In this document: positions 9,137 to 18,081 of the stretch, piece after piece | Layout of the letters: each line of letters opens with the position of its first letter | Numbering within the stretch: position 1 is the first letter of the stretch | Source of the DNA: Ornithinibacillus caprae | GTDB lineage: Bacteria > Bacillota > Bacilli > Bacillales > Amphibacillaceae | Assembly (NCBI RefSeq): GCF_009728145.1 | Contig: NZ_WOCA01000007.1 | Coordinates: forward strand, 124,001-188,000 | Reading direction: 5' to 3' | Length of the DNA stretch: 64,000 nt | The notes under the pieces: model-generated | Databases searched by the model: none | Told to the model about the DNA's origin: nothing | What the model saw: the letters and a program-made list of their open reading frames with translations, nothing else | Translations under genes and position numbers: made by a program

Positions 9137-10458
9137 TGATGGTTAGCTTCTTTTTTCCATTTACGATTCATGAAGTAAGCTACAATTCCAATTAATGTAA
9201 CTATACCGAGACTAATAAAAAATCCTGGTCGATTCGTTTGATCTATTAAGGTTCCACTTACTCCAGCAGACAAGAATACTATTCCTACAATATATTTTAT
9301 TTGTTGTTTTATGGTTACTTTTTGTAGTTTTCGAGCAGATAATATGATAAATAACCAATTGTACAATAGCATCAGCCCCGCACCAGTTGTAATATACGTA
9401 TAAATCTTTTCTGGTAGAGCAAGCGCCATAATGATTGAAGCAGCAAGACCTAAAACAAGAATACCTAACGATGGAAGTGGAACAGCTAGCCTTCCCTCCT
9501 TAGCGAAAATAGCAGGGGCATCTCCATCGTTAGCTAAGGAGACGAGTATGGTTGTAACACCGTAAAAGGAAGCAACCATCGTAGAAAAACCAGCAATAAT
9601 TAAAGCCCCATTAAAAACATGAGGAACAAACCCTAGATTGAAATCCTTAAAAGCTACAATAAAGGGACTCTCTTCCGTGTTAAAAACATCCCAAGGAACT
9701 AAAACCAAAGCTAATGCTAATGAGATGGCATAAATAGTAACAAGGGATAAAACCATAACTCGACCAGCCTTTGGAGCATCCTTTGGCTCATTTAACTCTA
9801 CAGCCATTAAGCCCATAACTTCAATGCCTCCAAAAGCATAAAACGCAAAAATTAAACTTGCCCAAAATCCCATCATGCCCGTAGGAAACAGTTCCTCTAA
9901 TGAACTCGGTGTGTTTAAGTTGTCCGTTCCTTCTACAAACCCAAATACAAATGCACCTGCGATAAAAATAAACATAACTATTGCAGCAAGCTTCATGACA
10001 GCAAAAACATTTTCGATTCGACTTAATCCTTTAGCACCTATTAATAATACAAAAATCCCGATAATCGCATACCCCAACGCAAATAACCATAATGGGATAT
10101 TTGGAAACCAAAAACGAGAGAAAATAGAAAGTGCGGTCAACTGACTTCCCATGATTAATATTTCTGCGAACCAGTACATCCAACCAATACTAAAACCAGC
10201 CCAATGACCAAATGCCTGTTTAGCATAGGTTCGGAATGCTCCTTTTTCAGGATGTTTCGCGGTTAATCTTGCTAGAGCATCAAAAACAATATACGTAGTA
10301 ATACCTGCTAAAATGATCCCAATAATGATAGAAGGACCACCTAGTTGGATTCCTATACTAGAACCCAAGAAAAAGCCTGTACCTATCGTACAGCCTACAC
10401 CAAACAGGGATAATTGCCACCACTTCATATTGTTTTCTTCTTGTTTCGATCGCTCCAT
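9133..10458 (-). CDS. APC family amino-acid permease
   Basis: 441-residue permease of the amino acid-polyamine-organocation superfamily with about twelve membrane segments. The first helix has the substrate-binding glycine motif GVGCTIGTGFFLG. The later FAFYAFGGIEVMGLMAVELN segment is helix six, with the conserved acidic residue and aromatic gate. It probably carries out proton-coupled uptake of a neutral amino acid. A GGAGG site precedes the ATG. Its neighbour is a convergent LysE exporter; a functional pairing of importer and exporter is speculative. Confidence 0.87.
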   Translation of the reverse strand: MERSKQEENNMKWWQLSLFGVGCTIGTGFFLGSSIGIQLGGPSIIIGIILAGITTYIVFDALARLTAKHPEKGAFRTYAKQAFGHWAGFSIGWMYWFAEILIMGSQLTALSIFSRFWFPNIPLWLFALGYAIIGIFVLLIGAKGLSRIENVFAVMKLAAIVMFIFIAGAFVFGFVEGTDNLNTPSSLEELFPTGMMGFWASLIFAFYAFGGIEVMGLMAVELNEPKDAPKAGRVMVLSLVTIYAISLALALVLVPWDVFNTEESPFIVAFKDFNLGFVPHVFNGALIIAGFSTMVASFYGVTTILVSLANDGDAPAIFAKEGRLAVPLPSLGILVLGLAASIIMALALPEKIYTYITTGAGLMLLYNWLFIILSARKLQKVTIKQQIKYIVGIVFLSAGVSGTLIDQTNRPGFFISLGIVTLIGIVAYFMNRKWKKEANHH

Positions 10459-10671
10459 AGTTATCCTCCTTACACACTACCCTTAATAAAATTCCCAATA
10501 CCAACTGAAAATAAAAATGTAATTTTTTCTAGTTGGTTAATTACGGTTCGAGTAAGAGGATGTGGTATGCTAATAGGGTTATTTGGAGGATTCGGATTTC
10601 ATTCCGAGATATGGCTTTCGTTCTGATTTATCGATTTTCGTTTCGAGTTAGCATTCTCTTCCCAAAAATAC

Positions 10672-10707
10672 AAAAAAACAGGATATCCCAACCTAAGGAC
10701 ATCCTGT
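10672..10707 (-). terminator. Intrinsic terminator of the lipoprotein gene
   Basis: On the minus strand ACAGGAT and ATCCTGT, extended by GTCC/GGGAT pairs, form a hairpin followed by seven T. It starts a few bases after the stop of the gene at 10711-11256. Confidence 0.85.
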
Positions 10708-10710
10708 TGT

Positions 10711-11256
10711 TTAACTTTGATCATATAAAATATTTCCTTCTGCATCTAATACTTGATAATTAACTTCATGTAGATCTTTAACATCGTCAGGTATTGTATC
10801 AAGAAAAATATGTTTATTATTTATCTCAGTACTATTTTGGTGTAGTTCATTGCCTTCTTCATCATTAATAATATATTGAACTTTTTCAGCTTGAGGATAA
10901 TGAAATACCCCGCCCCAAATAAACCTCTTTGGATTATTGGATTCATCTTCAATTGAATCAATCGTTAGAAATTCATATTTATTTACAATATCTACGTTTC
11001 TAGCAAAATGACTGCTATCATCTACTTTAAAGCGATCATTTTTTTTCGTATATGTACCACGACAAACAATGTAGCTTCCTTCTGCATCCTTCGTTAAAAA
11101 TATGACGATACCCTCATCATCGTTACGATATAATATCTCAGGTTCATCATATTGTGCAAGACCACTATTATCTATCGCTTCTTTCAATGTAGAATGTGAA
11201 CAACCTGAAACAACAATTAACCCAATAAACATCAAGATAGATAAGGACTTTTTCAT
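10711..11256 (-). CDS. Putative lipoprotein of unknown function
   Basis: 181-residue lipoprotein. The start at ATG 11256 follows AGGAGGA by six bases and gives a signal peptide MKKSLSILMFIGLIVVSGC whose lipobox Cys is residue 19. The mature part is acidic and beta-rich (YNDDEGIVIFL-like strands, RFIWGGVFHYPQAEKVQYII) with no domain I recognise. It is probably anchored on the outer face of the membrane. It has its own terminator and appears monocistronic. Confidence 0.75.
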   Translation of the reverse strand: MKKSLSILMFIGLIVVSGCSHSTLKEAIDNSGLAQYDEPEILYRNDDEGIVIFLTKDAEGSYIVCRGTYTKKNDRFKVDDSSHFARNVDIVNKYEFLTIDSIEDESNNPKRFIWGGVFHYPQAEKVQYIINDEEGNELHQNSTEINNKHIFLDTIPDDVKDLHEVNYQVLDAEGNILYDQS

Positions 11257-11393
11257 TTTCTCCTCCTGAAAAACATTTATCATAAAAGCCTGTATTTTTC
11301 TAATTCCATAGTTATATATATATTAGACGTATTAACCAAGAAAAAAGTTTCAAAAATTAGTAAAAATTTACTATTAATTTAATGAAATATATT

Positions 11394-11626
11394 TCATAAA
11401 TGCCTTAAAAAGCTTTCTGGGTTATTCAATAAATCCCTGGTAATTTTGGATGCTCTATCTCTTCACATGATGTTTGATAGATAAAGTTATTCTCTATCAT
11501 AAAATTATCAGCATTTGGAAACGCCATTAACATCGGAGAATGCGTAGCAATAATGAAAGGAAGATTAAAGGGATAATTATTAGTTTTTTTGTAATTTTTC
11601 ATGGTTACTGATTTTAAATAAATCAA
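11394..11626 (-). pseudogene. Remnant of an AAA/SMC-like ATPase, internally deleted and frameshifted
   Basis: The N-terminal piece (YLKSVTMKNYKKTNNYPFNLP) matches the beginning of the predicted AAA_21/AAA_23-type ATPases, whose next segment should hold the Walker A loop. Here it runs straight into the C-terminal H-loop segment FIIATHSPMLMAFPNAD, so roughly the central 150 residues, including Walker A and signature, are missing. The frame then ends at 11426, but the shifted frame restores the family tail ITRDLLNNPESFLRHL down to a stop at 11394. A deletion plus a frameshift make this a clear pseudogene. The TTG start has an AGGAG site, which may still allow a 66-residue peptide. Confidence 0.8.
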
Positions 11627-11655
11627 TAATGACCACTCCTAAGTAACTAAGCTTA

Positions 11656-12117
11656 TTACAACTGCTTGTACATAAATTGACGATGTTTCTGAAATCCATG
11701 TTTATCGCAAAAAGACTTCATGATATCATTGCCAGCCCAATAATCTAGTTCAATTCTATGTATCTTTTTTTCTTTTGCAATTTGATAGACCTTCTCCATT
11801 AGTTTCGTACCATATCCTTTATTTCTGTCGGTTTGACTTACACATAATTGATGTACAAATAACGTTTGATAGCTGTTACGAAACACATTTTCCTGGTACT
11901 GAACGACTTCAGTCCAAATATAACCTAAAGCTTCTTTATTTTTTATAATTACAAAAAACAGTTGCTGCTTATTTTGCATAATCGTTTTAAAAGCTTCTGT
12001 TATCAACTCCGAATTATATTCTTTAAAAAACTCTGGGTACAAATTCACATGCAACTCATGAACTGGTTTATTTAGCTTTGCTATCAGTTCATAGTCATAG
12101 GTACGGGAAATATTCAT
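11656..12117 (-). CDS. GNAT family N-acetyltransferase
   Basis: 153-residue acetyltransferase with the acetyl-CoA motif QLCVSQTDRNKGYGTKLMEK and the C-terminal LDYWAGNDIMKSFCDKHGF segment. I choose ATG 12117: its GGAGG lies eight bases upstream and is formed by the last Arg-Arg codons of the preceding kinase gene, so translation is coupled. The GTG six bases upstream is too close to that site. Acceptor unknown. Confidence 0.85.
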   Translation of the reverse strand: MNISRTYDYELIAKLNKPVHELHVNLYPEFFKEYNSELITEAFKTIMQNKQQLFFVIIKNKEALGYIWTEVVQYQENVFRNSYQTLFVHQLCVSQTDRNKGYGTKLMEKVYQIAKEKKIHRIELDYWAGNDIMKSFCDKHGFQKHRQFMYKQL

Positions 12118-12122
12118 TTTCA

Positions 12123-13049
12123 CTACCTCCTCAGCGGATACTCGGAACTATCGTATAGAGTCTCTAATAAATTAATAAATAACTTTTGTTGAGCTGGGCG
12201 TTCCCAATCCTCCTCGTATTCGGCCATTAGCCACATAACTTCGTCTAAGAAAACATGCTCAATTGCTTTCGTCCAATAGCTTATTTCCTTTTCTTCTAAG
12301 TTAATCGACTCTTTATAGCCTGACAAAAATACGTCCCATTCTTCCTTTGTAAATAATCTATCAGGTGCCCCGTTCATTTCATTATGAAATAACAATAATG
12401 CTAAAGCTAAATCAAAAATCCTTGGAATCCACGTTGCGTTATCTGGATCAATCAAGTACGGAGAAGGGGTGTAGACTAAATTATTCGCTTTATAATCATG
12501 CGGCGTAGCAATATATGGTAATTCGCTATTTTTTAACTCAACTTGATGAGAAACAATTTCTAATAACTTCTTCTCGAGCCTATTACTATCAATTGATATA
12601 TTCACTTTAGTAGCATGATTTACGATATCTTTAACACTCGTGTCTATTTCCTCTTCATTAAAATCATATACATCATACTCTCCAAGTTGATACGTATTTT
12701 CTTTCGGTGACCGAGCATGTATGTTACCGAGTAGTTTTCCAGCCTCATAGATTTCTTCTTTACTACCAGTATACGGTTTACCCAGGATGAATGGATAAAC
12801 AACATATGTTTCATCACCTATAGTTTGTGGGTTTTCTACTTCTAATTCTACTGGTGACACAACTCTTATCTCATGTTCCCGTAGCATGTTTACATAGTTC
12901 ATCAATCCATGAGGTTGTTTCTGTGTTCGTTTTACAATATAATCCTTTCCTTCACTAGTAATCTTATAAACTGGTGAAAACGGATAAATACTTTCAGGAT
13001 TTGACTCTACTTCAAAGCCAAATTTACCTAAAATCTCTTTTCCTGTCAT
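12123..13049 (-). CDS. APH-like phosphotransferase
   Basis: 308-residue enzyme of the APH/methylthioribose-kinase/spectinomycin-kinase superfamily. The N-lobe Lys is in KDYIVKRTQ; the catalytic loop is TPHDYKANNLVY and the metal-binding motif is LIDPDNATW. His-Asp-x-x-x-x-Asn is complete, so the protein should be active. It follows a Nudix gene and is coupled to a GNAT gene downstream, a common trio in Bacillus accessory regions. Substrate unknown; antibiotic modification is possible but not shown. Confidence 0.82.
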   Translation of the reverse strand: MTGKEILGKFGFEVESNPESIYPFSPVYKITSEGKDYIVKRTQKQPHGLMNYVNMLREHEIRVVSPVELEVENPQTIGDETYVVYPFILGKPYTGSKEEIYEAGKLLGNIHARSPKENTYQLGEYDVYDFNEEEIDTSVKDIVNHATKVNISIDSNRLEKKLLEIVSHQVELKNSELPYIATPHDYKANNLVYTPSPYLIDPDNATWIPRIFDLALALLLFHNEMNGAPDRLFTKEEWDVFLSGYKESINLEEKEISYWTKAIEHVFLDEVMWLMAEYEEDWERPAQQKLFINLLETLYDSSEYPLRR

Positions 13050-13074
13050 AATACTTCCTCCATATTTCAGTTAA

Positions 13075-13563
13075 TTATGTATAAGCGCCCTCATTTATAG
13101 GTGAGGATTTGAAATCTATTACGTCACCATTCTTGTATATAAAATGGTGATTATAAATACGGCTACTTTCTAGCATACACGGAAGAAAGTATGGTAGGTT
13201 AGCGACACCTGTATTTTTGGGGTGTAAAATCCAATCTATCTTTTTCCAATCCAAAATTCCTTCAACTGTTTTAATCGGAGATTGATAGTCATATGTAATT
13301 GGTAATTCAACAACGAAAGCATACATACCATTACCTGAATTAGCTGTGTCCGAATCCCAGGTAACCGTACCTTTGTATTCTATACGCTCTAAATCAATAT
13401 TGGTTTCTTCTTTAATCTCGCGAATAATACACTCTGTCGGTGTTTCATTTTTTTCTAGCTTCCCCCCGACTCCATTCCAGCTTCCCATCCACGTAGATGA
13501 TTCACGGTTGAGTAATAGAATTTCTTCTCCTCGTTTAATAAAAGCAATTGTGTATTTTAACAT
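13075..13563 (-). CDS. Nudix hydrolase (MutT-like)
   Basis: 162-residue Nudix pyrophosphohydrolase. The Nudix box is complete: GGKLEKNETPTECIIREIKE followed by ETNI (G-x5-E-x7-R-E-x2-E-E pattern). The N-terminal LKYTIAFIKRGEEILLLNRE strand resembles 8-oxo-dGTP diphosphatases of Bacillus. These enzymes clean up oxidised nucleotides or other nucleoside diphosphate derivatives. It lies 26 bases upstream of the APH-like gene and is probably co-transcribed with it. Confidence 0.85.
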   Translation of the reverse strand: MLKYTIAFIKRGEEILLLNRESSTWMGSWNGVGGKLEKNETPTECIIREIKEETNIDLERIEYKGTVTWDSDTANSGNGMYAFVVELPITYDYQSPIKTVEGILDWKKIDWILHPKNTGVANLPYFLPCMLESSRIYNHHFIYKNGDVIDFKSSPINEGAYT

Positions 13564-13630
13564 GTTAAGTTCCTTTCTAAATGTACTTAATTTAGAAGTT
13601 CTTAATTACTTAAGAACTTCATTCCATCAA

Positions 13631-14353
13631 TTATTTTCCAACTCTACATGCTGTCTCACTAATAATCATGCTAAGCTTTAATCGACTAAGCCATGTTTCC
13701 GCAGTACTCGTACTATAGTTGACACCATTAACTTCTTCCCGGTACTCTAATCCATTTACTTTACAAGTAGCCACATTTAATCCTGCAATTCTATGTACAA
13801 TCATTGCCCACTCGGCATCAGTCATTTTTTCTTTCGAATACAGATCAATGTAGTTTGCAGCTTCTTTTGAGAATGCACACGACCCTGCTGTAATATCAAC
13901 TTCTTGATTTAATTCCAAAGAACAAATTTTATTTGTTATCTTCTCTGTTTCCACCCATTCTACTGGATGGGTTTGGAATGCTCTTTCTGTTCTACCAATG
14001 ATTAAATAGTCTTGATTGGATATTTCAGCAACAACTTGTTTTAACTCTTGTTCATGATAGCTTGCCCATGCTAGGATTCTATCAAAATCAGCATAGTGAA
14101 AATATCCACTATTACTAGATAAACCAAATTTAACAGCTTCTCTTCTTGCATGAGCAGCCCCTTTTTTGGGTATGATTTTCACATGTAACGTGCTATTCCT
14201 TAAAAGAGTGATTAACTCTGTCGAGGACTCCTCACTAACCGTAATGTAAAGCCCTGAATATATGGATTCCAGCACATGCTGAACACTTTTAATTAAACTT
14301 ATAGATTTTCCTTTTGGATCATGTGTAACTGTAAGTAGTGAAACGTTAGTCAA
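13631..14353 (-). CDS. Glycosyltransferase-2-like protein of unknown function
   Basis: 240 residues with the look of a small GT-A type glycosyltransferase: an N-terminal nucleotide-binding stretch (MTNVSLLTVTHDPKGKSISL), a KKGAAHARREAV helix and an acidic YFHYADFDRIL motif in the place of the metal-binding DxD. Later ITAGSCAFSKEA and MTDAEWAMIV fit the acceptor side. No membrane segment. The assignment is by motif pattern only. It lies between a GNAT and a Nudix gene and may share their transcript. Confidence 0.55.
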   Translation of the reverse strand: MTNVSLLTVTHDPKGKSISLIKSVQHVLESIYSGLYITVSEESSTELITLLRNSTLHVKIIPKKGAAHARREAVKFGLSSNSGYFHYADFDRILAWASYHEQELKQVVAEISNQDYLIIGRTERAFQTHPVEWVETEKITNKICSLELNQEVDITAGSCAFSKEAANYIDLYSKEKMTDAEWAMIVHRIAGLNVATCKVNGLEYREEVNGVNYSTSTAETWLSRLKLSMIISETACRVGK

Positions 14354-14377
14354 TCTAAGACCTCCTAGTTAAATAAA

Positions 14378-14890
14378 CTATTCGGAGAGAAGTAATTTAC
14401 CCATAATAACATAAGGCGGCCCCTCTTTTACTGGATAAAAATCATCTCTGATCGTTAACCAATTATTCTTCCCGTATAGTCTTCGAGCTGGTATATTATT
14501 CGTTTGTGTTGTTAAAATAGCTGTTCTATGGTGCAAATATGTTTGTAGATTATTCAACAATGATTCTGCTACTTTTTTCTTTCGATACTCTGGATGAACC
14601 GCTATCTCAACAAGTTCAAAGCAATTATGTAACCAAAAATCTTTTTCTTCCTCTAAACCTTCTTGAAGTATGCCATGATAGTATTGACCCGTTAATGATG
14701 TATAACCATAAATGAATCCAGTTATTTCATTATCTTTACTATGGGCTACCAATCCAACAAATCCAGGGTAGGAGGAATGCCGTTTCAATCTATTTAACAT
14801 CTCGGAATCCTGTTGATCCCAAACTAGGTCGTATAATTGAACTACCTTTTCTATTTCATCGTGATTTACGTAGAACCTACTTATTTTCAT
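14378..14890 (-). CDS. GNAT family N-acetyltransferase
   Basis: 170-residue acetyltransferase. The acetyl-CoA motif is VEIAVHPEYRKKKVAESLLN, followed by TTQTNNIPARRLYGKNNW. I prefer ATG 14890 (MKISRF), which has AGGTGAT at a suitable distance; a GTG at 14899 would overlap the upstream stop by four bases (GTGA), and either implies coupling to the upstream gene. The acceptor is unknown. Confidence 0.82.
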   Translation of the reverse strand: MKISRFYVNHDEIEKVVQLYDLVWDQQDSEMLNRLKRHSSYPGFVGLVAHSKDNEITGFIYGYTSLTGQYYHGILQEGLEEEKDFWLHNCFELVEIAVHPEYRKKKVAESLLNNLQTYLHHRTAILTTQTNNIPARRLYGKNNWLTIRDDFYPVKEGPPYVIMGKLLLSE

Positions 14891-14895
14891 CTTTA

Positions 14896-15573
14896 TCACC
14901 TGTATTTTAATACTATATCAGAGTACTCTATCTTAAACATTTCTATATCCGAGTTAGCTAATTGGTCGATTAATTGCTTTTGTCCTCCTATCAACGCAAA
15001 GTCTACATTGTAATTCATATGAATACACCAAGATCGTTCTTCAGACCAACAGTAGGTTGGAAAGCTACCAACCTCATTTATTAGAGCGATTAATTCGGTA
15101 AGTTTCCCGTAAAATAATAGCTCTTCATTAACCCAACTGTTGGGAGCATAGTAGAAATAACACTTACCTCCCGTAAATTCCCGAAGTAAGATTACAAGAG
15201 ATTCTACAATACCTCTGTCTAGATCGCCTTCCTCAGAGGTAATTAGGTAACAAGGTAGTGATCCTCCAAAGAAAGAAATAAAAGTGGCTGTAGTTATTTC
15301 ACTGTCGTATGGCATTCCGTACTTACAAGCTATATCCTTATATGTAAACTTTTCACCAAGGTCCATTTCATCTAAATCACTATCCCTACAGTCTTCAAAA
15401 GTTAAAGATTCATTCTTAATAAGGTTATCTCGAAATAATGGCTGTAGAATCTTTCCATATTTCAAAAACCTGGGTGGAATAACATGTTTTACTGTCATCC
15501 CCTGGGAGTAGTGGCTTGTATCTAGTTCATCAAAGATCCATCTTGTCTCCTCAAAATTAATCAATTTATCCAT
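14896..15573 (-). CDS. Uncharacterised 225-residue protein
   Basis: Soluble protein rich in aromatic and acidic residues, without signal or membrane segments. Visible blocks are FEDCRDSDLDEMDLGEKFTY, SGSLPCYLITSEEGDLD-like sequence near the middle and FPTYCWSEERSWCIHMNYNV near the end. The organisation reminds me of immunity-type or DUF proteins of Bacillus, but I cannot name a family. It overlaps the downstream GNAT gene at its stop codon, so the two are likely coupled. Confidence 0.65.
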   Translation of the reverse strand: MDKLINFEETRWIFDELDTSHYSQGMTVKHVIPPRFLKYGKILQPLFRDNLIKNESLTFEDCRDSDLDEMDLGEKFTYKDIACKYGMPYDSEITTATFISFFGGSLPCYLITSEEGDLDRGIVESLVILLREFTGGKCYFYYAPNSWVNEELLFYGKLTELIALINEVGSFPTYCWSEERSWCIHMNYNVDFALIGGQKQLIDQLANSDIEMFKIEYSDIVLKYR

Positions 15574-15643
15574 TATAACAACTCCATATTAATACTGTTC
15601 CATTCTAATCTCGAAGTCCCTACTAGTTATATGCAGGATAAGC

Positions 15644-16048
15644 TTATATTCCATTCGTATTCATTAGAACAATTCGCCATCCATCTGGATCTTCTATCGT
15701 AATCCCTTTCTCTTTCCAATAATGGTTTTCTGGTTCTACCTCAAAGTACCCCATTAGAGATAATCGTTTTGCTACATGATCTAATTCTTCTTTACTAGGT
15801 ATATAGAACACGAGTAGATTATCCTTTGTTGGAGCTGGACAAGGACTTCCATCAACATGTTTCGTAATCTCTAATTGGTAGGATGAATCAGGCAGTCCAA
15901 AAATCACACCAGTAAACCCACGATGACCTTCAAAATCACCAATTCGTGGTAGTCCAACTCCTTTTTCATAAAAGCTAATAACTTGATCAAATTTGTCTGT
16001 TGGTCGAGCAACTCGTATTTGAGCAGCATTAAAATCCTTGAATTCCAT
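15644..16048 (-). CDS. yycE: VOC family protein YycE-like
   Basis: 134-residue vicinal-oxygen-chelate protein resembling B. subtilis YycE (AQIRVARPTDKFDQVISFYE at the N-terminus, GFTGVIFGLPDSSYQLEIT and TIEDPDGWRIVLMN at the end). VOC proteins bind a metal or small molecule between paired beta-alpha-beta modules; enzymatic activity is not established for YycE. The ATG follows an AGGAG site at close spacing. It stands alone in the run of minus-strand accessory genes. Confidence 0.85.
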   Translation of the reverse strand: MEFKDFNAAQIRVARPTDKFDQVISFYEKGVGLPRIGDFEGHRGFTGVIFGLPDSSYQLEITKHVDGSPCPAPTKDNLLVFYIPSKEELDHVAKRLSLMGYFEVEPENHYWKEKGITIEDPDGWRIVLMNTNGI

Positions 16049-16115
16049 AATTTTTCTCCTTTACTAATTAATCTAAAGCACCGCTTCAAAGGCGTGTAAC
16101 ACTATACAAAAGGAT

Positions 16116-16226
16116 TTAGGCTGAATGTAGCCCACCCAGTTTCTCATTTACTGCATCAGCAATTATCAGATAATATTCTATTGTTGATTCCCAACACTTC
16201 TCTCCATTCAACCCAATTGTTTTCAG
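16116..16226 (-). other. Possible small reading frame or gene remnant with CTG start
   Basis: A 36-codon frame (KTIGLNGEKCWESTIEYY at its beginning, NEKLGGLHSA at its end) begins with CTG seven bases after a GGAGG site that lies just past the GNAT gene at 16247. The peptide has protein-like composition. CTG starts are rare, and the frame could equally be a relic. It fills most of the gap between that GNAT gene and yycE. Confidence 0.25.
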
Positions 16227-16246
16227 CTAATTTCCTCCGTTTCTAG

Positions 16247-17137
16247 TCACTTCTTTTGATAGGTATTCCAAGCAGCACAAGGAGGAAATGGTATATTTCT
16301 TAATACCTCTAGTGCATAGTCATCTGTCGTATCAAATTCCCCTTGTAAGAAGGTGTACCCTTTTACTAACCCATACTGTATCTGAGCTATAACTAAATTT
16401 GGTATGTAACTTCGATCATTTCTACTTCTACACCCGCACCAACCTAATTCCAATGTTTCCACATGATCATCAGAGTGATGAAGAAAGGAATAAGCGAGAA
16501 TATTGTCCATCGTTTGATCAAATTGAATAAAGCTACCATCTAACAAAATATCCTCCAATATAAGTGCCTTCCATCTATTTTCATCAAAGTCTGCAACCGG
16601 ATTAGAACGATGTGTTTCTTCATAATTAGCTTTTACTAGTTTGGTAAGTTCCCTCATTCTTACCTCATCTTCTATGATTTCAGCTAGTGATTTTATATCT
16701 TCTGTTTGATTTGGGAATAATAAATCTTGTACATGATCGAGTTGTAGTTTCGTCATATATGTTTTTCGGATAAGTTCAAAACCATTACGATTATAGAAAT
16801 CTATTAACCCTACCGATGAATCCCATACAGACACTTGCAACGGATAATCTACTTTTGCTAAATTGGTTTCAACCATTTCCAGTAAATCTCTTTCGAATAT
16901 GGAGTAACTTAATATAGGATTGCTAACAATGCGTATATAGGTACAATATGGATGAAATTTGCTTTTCCATGCAATGATGACACCGACCAATCTTTCTTCA
17001 AATACTGCAGAAAAAGCTTGTATCGTATTGCCGCTAGCAAGTAGATGAACGAAATAATCCTCTTGATTCGTTAGTCTTATTAATTGTTTTAGCTGTTTTT
17101 CATCTTTTGTTTCATAGTTTCTAATTATTGGTTTCAT
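16247..17137 (-). CDS. Double-domain GNAT acetyltransferase
   Basis: 296 residues with two GNAT-like halves. The first has the acceptor region VFEERLVGVIIAWKSKFHPY and a tail VSVWDSSVGLIDFYNRNGFE; the second, from about residue 165, has AYSFLHHSDDHVETLELGWC and PNLVIAQIQYGLVKGYTFLQ. Only the first half keeps the usual NxxxxxFYxxxGF end, so the second may be structural. Its start overlaps the end of the alpha/beta-hydrolase gene by 17 bases, indicating coupling. Substrate unknown. Confidence 0.75.
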   Translation of the reverse strand: MKPIIRNYETKDEKQLKQLIRLTNQEDYFVHLLASGNTIQAFSAVFEERLVGVIIAWKSKFHPYCTYIRIVSNPILSYSIFERDLLEMVETNLAKVDYPLQVSVWDSSVGLIDFYNRNGFELIRKTYMTKLQLDHVQDLLFPNQTEDIKSLAEIIEDEVRMRELTKLVKANYEETHRSNPVADFDENRWKALILEDILLDGSFIQFDQTMDNILAYSFLHHSDDHVETLELGWCGCRSRNDRSYIPNLVIAQIQYGLVKGYTFLQGEFDTTDDYALEVLRNIPFPPCAAWNTYQKK

Positions 17138-18077
17138 TTAACTCTCCTTTTATGATTAAAACTAAATCCTTTATAACCTCAATAACTAATTTTGGGTTTT
17201 CTAGATGCATAGAATGACCATGATTCGTTTGGATTGTTGAGACATTATTTGTAAGATTACCTAAAAGTTCTTGTTGTTGTTTCCATGTTGGATCATTATT
17301 TTTCGAACTTAAGACTGTTACCGGTAAATTTTGTTCTAATGGCGATGCTTGTTTAACCAGCTGTGCAGATTTTTCAGCATAGATAAATTCCTTACAGACG
17401 GCTTCGTAAGCACTAGGTTGATAACTTGTATAATGAGCTACATCTTGATAGGGAGCTGGCAACCACTTCCTCCCCACAGCAAGTCCTAATAATCTAGGAA
17501 TCCCTATTTCTGACATTATAAATCCTAATTGAAATAGTCTGTTACTTTTTTTATATTCCTTCTTACGGGATTGGTCCCAATAATTGCTTATATAACGATT
17601 TTCGTGTACAGAATCAATTAACACTATCCCCGCAACCTTTTCTGGAAATTTGCTAGCAAATAAACGCATGTTCAAACCACCATAGGAATGCCCTACTAGG
17701 ATGAGAGGTCCTTCAATATATAATTCTGTTAACAATTGATGTAAATCGCTGACCATATCTTCACTTGTATATTTTCCATTAGCCAACGTACTCCAACCAT
17801 ATCCGGGACGATCAAATGAAACTACCCTAGTAAATTTAGATAATTCAGGTTGGATGTGTACCCAATCAAGCGAACAGCAACTTAGCCCCGCATCTAAAAT
17901 AACCGTACACCTTGCGTCTTTATCTCCTGTTACAATCGTATGGATCTTTTTACCTCCTACTTCTATTAAGTCACCAATTGGTGCTTGTCTCCTTTTGTTA
18001 TGAATGGTTCTATTAATCAAATATAATGGAAATCCAATTACATTCAGTATATTTCTCATAATGATAGCCTTTTTCAT
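17121..18077 (-). CDS. Alpha/beta hydrolase
   Basis: 318-residue hydrolase. The nucleophile elbow is VGHSYGG (Ser), preceded by VILDAGLSCCSLDW with the oxyanion region; the acid is in VLIDSVHENR or a later Asp, and the histidine is in NHGHSMHLENP. A hydrophobic N-terminal stretch (ILNVIGFPLYLIN) may associate with the membrane. It follows a VOC gene by four bases and overlaps the GNAT gene downstream, so these three form one unit. Substrate unknown. Confidence 0.85.
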   Translation of the reverse strand: MKKAIIMRNILNVIGFPLYLINRTIHNKRRQAPIGDLIEVGGKKIHTIVTGDKDARCTVILDAGLSCCSLDWVHIQPELSKFTRVVSFDRPGYGWSTLANGKYTSEDMVSDLHQLLTELYIEGPLILVGHSYGGLNMRLFASKFPEKVAGIVLIDSVHENRYISNYWDQSRKKEYKKSNRLFQLGFIMSEIGIPRLLGLAVGRKWLPAPYQDVAHYTSYQPSAYEAVCKEFIYAEKSAQLVKQASPLEQNLPVTVLSSKNNDPTWKQQQELLGNLTNNVSTIQTNHGHSMHLENPKLVIEVIKDLVLIIKGELNETNN

Positions 18078-18081
18078 TTAT

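Noticed and set aside
10414-10763. Overlapping plus-strand frames upstream of the APC permease
   Set aside because: They overlap each other in different frames, lack ribosome sites and look like AT-rich intergenic sequence.
15904-16089. 61-codon minus-strand frame overlapping yycE
   Set aside because: Lies in another frame of yycE without its own similarity.
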